The translations under genes and the position numbers were made by a program. 48,548 nucleotides of DNA, from contig NEWS02000008.1 of the NCBI GenBank assembly GCA_002869845.2, forward strand, positions 62,815 through 111,362, given 5' to 3'. Source of the DNA: Nitrospira sp. CG24B (GTDB lineage Bacteria > Nitrospirota > Nitrospiria > Nitrospirales > Nitrospiraceae). Positions 47,709 through 48,548 of the stretch are shown one piece after another (positions within the stretch are counted from its first letter, which is position 1; each line of letters opens with the position of its first letter). The notes beneath the pieces are model-generated. The model ran no database searches and was not told the DNA's origin. It saw only the letters and a list, made by a program, of their open reading frames with translations.

Positions 47709-48401
47709 TTACCGACTATGTATCGTACCCGCGAGCCGGACATTGGGTTCCTCAAAGAGAGCGATAAGCGTATCCACGACAAAGGGGTCAAACTGTGTCC
47801 CTGCGGCCACGTGTAAGATTCTGAGCGCAATCCGATCGCGGTGCGATCGATCGTAGGCATGCGGGACCTGAATGGCCTCGAATGCATCGGCGACTGCAAG
47901 AATTCTTGCTCCCAATGGGATGAACGTTCCCCTGAGTCCATAGGGATATCCCGATCCGTCCCATCGCTCGTGGTGATGGGCAATCATGACTGTGGCCTCA
48001 CGAAGGAATGAAAAAGGTTCTAGCAATGTGGCTCCCAGCCGCGGGTGGTTTTGAATCGCCACATAGCAGTCTGGCTCAAACCATTCTCGTTTGGTTTGTA
48101 AGCAGGGTGGAAGCATGAGAACGCCGATATCGTGAAGCAGTGAGGCCAGTTTGAGCTGATGCAACTCCTCGTCCGTGAGAGATGCGGCCCGTCCGATCTG
48201 AAGTGCGATCGCCGCTGTTCCCTGGCCATGACCGGCTTGCCACGGTAGAAGCCGATCCAGTTCTTTCGCCACTTGCCGAACAAGAATACTCTCCAGATCG
48301 CGCCGCGAGACGGCTGGCAGATGGAGCCGATCGATCTTTGTGAGCATGCTCTGAATGGATAAGACGGCCGGTTCGACCCGATCTGCACTATCGACATGCA
48401 T
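47709..48401 (-). CDS. HD-GYP domain protein (putative cyclic di-GMP phosphodiesterase)
   Basis: The 230-residue protein is an almost bare HD-GYP domain: H90-D91-I-G, a second histidine cluster H142-H-H144 in AHHHERWDGSGYP, and G151-Y-P153. Further conserved elements are NHPRLGATLLEPF and RILAVADAFEAI. HD-GYP enzymes hydrolyse cyclic di-GMP. The lysine that usually follows HDIG is Val, which may weaken activity. There is no receiver or membrane domain. It starts at ATG 48,401 behind GAGGAGG. Confidence 0.88.
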   Translation of the reverse strand: MHVDSADRVEPAVLSIQSMLTKIDRLHLPAVSRRDLESILVRQVAKELDRLLPWQAGHGQGTAAIALQIGRAASLTDEELHQLKLASLLHDIGVLMLPPCLQTKREWFEPDCYVAIQNHPRLGATLLEPFSFLREATVMIAHHHERWDGSGYPYGLRGTFIPLGARILAVADAFEAIQVPHAYDRSHRDRIALRILHVAAGTQFDPFVVDTLIALFEEPNVRLAGTIHSR

Positions 48402-48415
48402 GACACTGCCTCCTC

Positions 48416-48457
48416 AAAAACGAAGAGCCCAGAATCACTCGCGTGATCCTGGGCTCT
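48416..48457 (-). terminator. Terminator-like hairpin directly before the HD-GYP gene
   Basis: On the - strand a 15-bp stem with a G-U wobble (48,457-48,443 with 48,438-48,424) and GCGA loop is followed by TCGTTTTT and then the ribosome site GAGGAGG of the HD-GYP gene. It could be an attenuator or the terminator of an upstream gene outside the window. Confidence 0.6.
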
Positions 48458-48548
48458 GGGCGAATAGCCGCTGGCCGCTAAATGGTGTACCGCCAACTGA
48501 GATGGTTAGGACCCTTGGGGGTGCTTCCCTCCCATTAAAGGCTGTTCC

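Noticed and set aside
48402..48548. Cyclic di-GMP riboswitch before the HD-GYP gene
   Set aside because: The conserved core sequences of the known classes are not visible; kept only as an unclassified attenuator-like leader.

Overview
The window is a stretch of bacterial chromosome whose right half carries the genetic equipment for oxidising ammonia to nitrite. It encodes an octaheme hydroxylamine oxidoreductase cluster (hao-haoB-cycA-cycB) on the + strand. A second cluster on the - strand carries the ammonia monooxygenase genes (an abnormal amoC, then amoA and amoB), preceded in the transcription direction by three AmoD/AmoE-family genes and copC-copD. A complete cytochrome c maturation operon (ccmABCDEFGHI) lies directly upstream of hao. 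My inference is a comammox-type Nitrospira: AmoA and AmoB resemble bacterial ammonia oxidisers but sit in a setting with extra AmoD/E paralogues, a CopD-cytochrome-thioredoxin fusion and a bacterioferritin. No 16S rRNA or nitrite oxidoreductase gene lies in the window, so neither the lineage nor complete nitrification can be proven from it.

Layout. 1-13,120 is housekeeping: the end of queA, a SurA-N-like membrane protein, an RDD protein, the rod-shape operon mreB-mreC-mreD-mrdA-rodA, then rng, dprA and topA. 13,400-18,500 is an accessory stretch with a PagL-like outer-membrane protein, an MFS exporter and a nucleoside transporter that have both lost their C-termini at one tail-to-tail junction near 15,113, an FKBP isomerase and a dicarboxylate-type symporter. 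18,622-25,600 is the ccm operon. 25,680-30,051 is the hao cluster, with consensus-like promoters before hao and cycA and a strong intrinsic terminator inside the start of haoB. 30,098-36,454 holds a decayed duplicate of a MOSC gene tail, a DUF1566-type protein, a NirK-like cupredoxin that has lost key copper ligands, an M28 peptidase homologue, the intact MOSC gene and a membrane protein of unknown function. 36,775-44,093 is the amo/cop cluster. 44,299-48,548 holds bacterioferritin, a small exported protein, a di-heme peroxidase-like lipoprotein and an HD-GYP protein.

How it fits together. AMO would oxidise ammonia to hydroxylamine. HAO, a periplasmic multiheme enzyme, would oxidise that further, passing electrons through the tetraheme cytochromes CycA (c554) and CycB (cM552, NapC/NirT family) to the quinone pool. 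HAO, CycA and CycB together need 16 covalent hemes, so a ccm operon next to them makes sense. CopC, CopD and the AmoD/E proteins are likely copper-handling or accessory factors for AMO.

The most striking anomalies are an amoC reading frame of only 85 codons that joins the N-terminus of AmoC directly to its C-terminus, a NirK homologue without the type-1 copper cysteine, and the terminator hidden in haoB. The amoC and transporter junctions could be real deletions or assembly errors, and read mapping would settle which.
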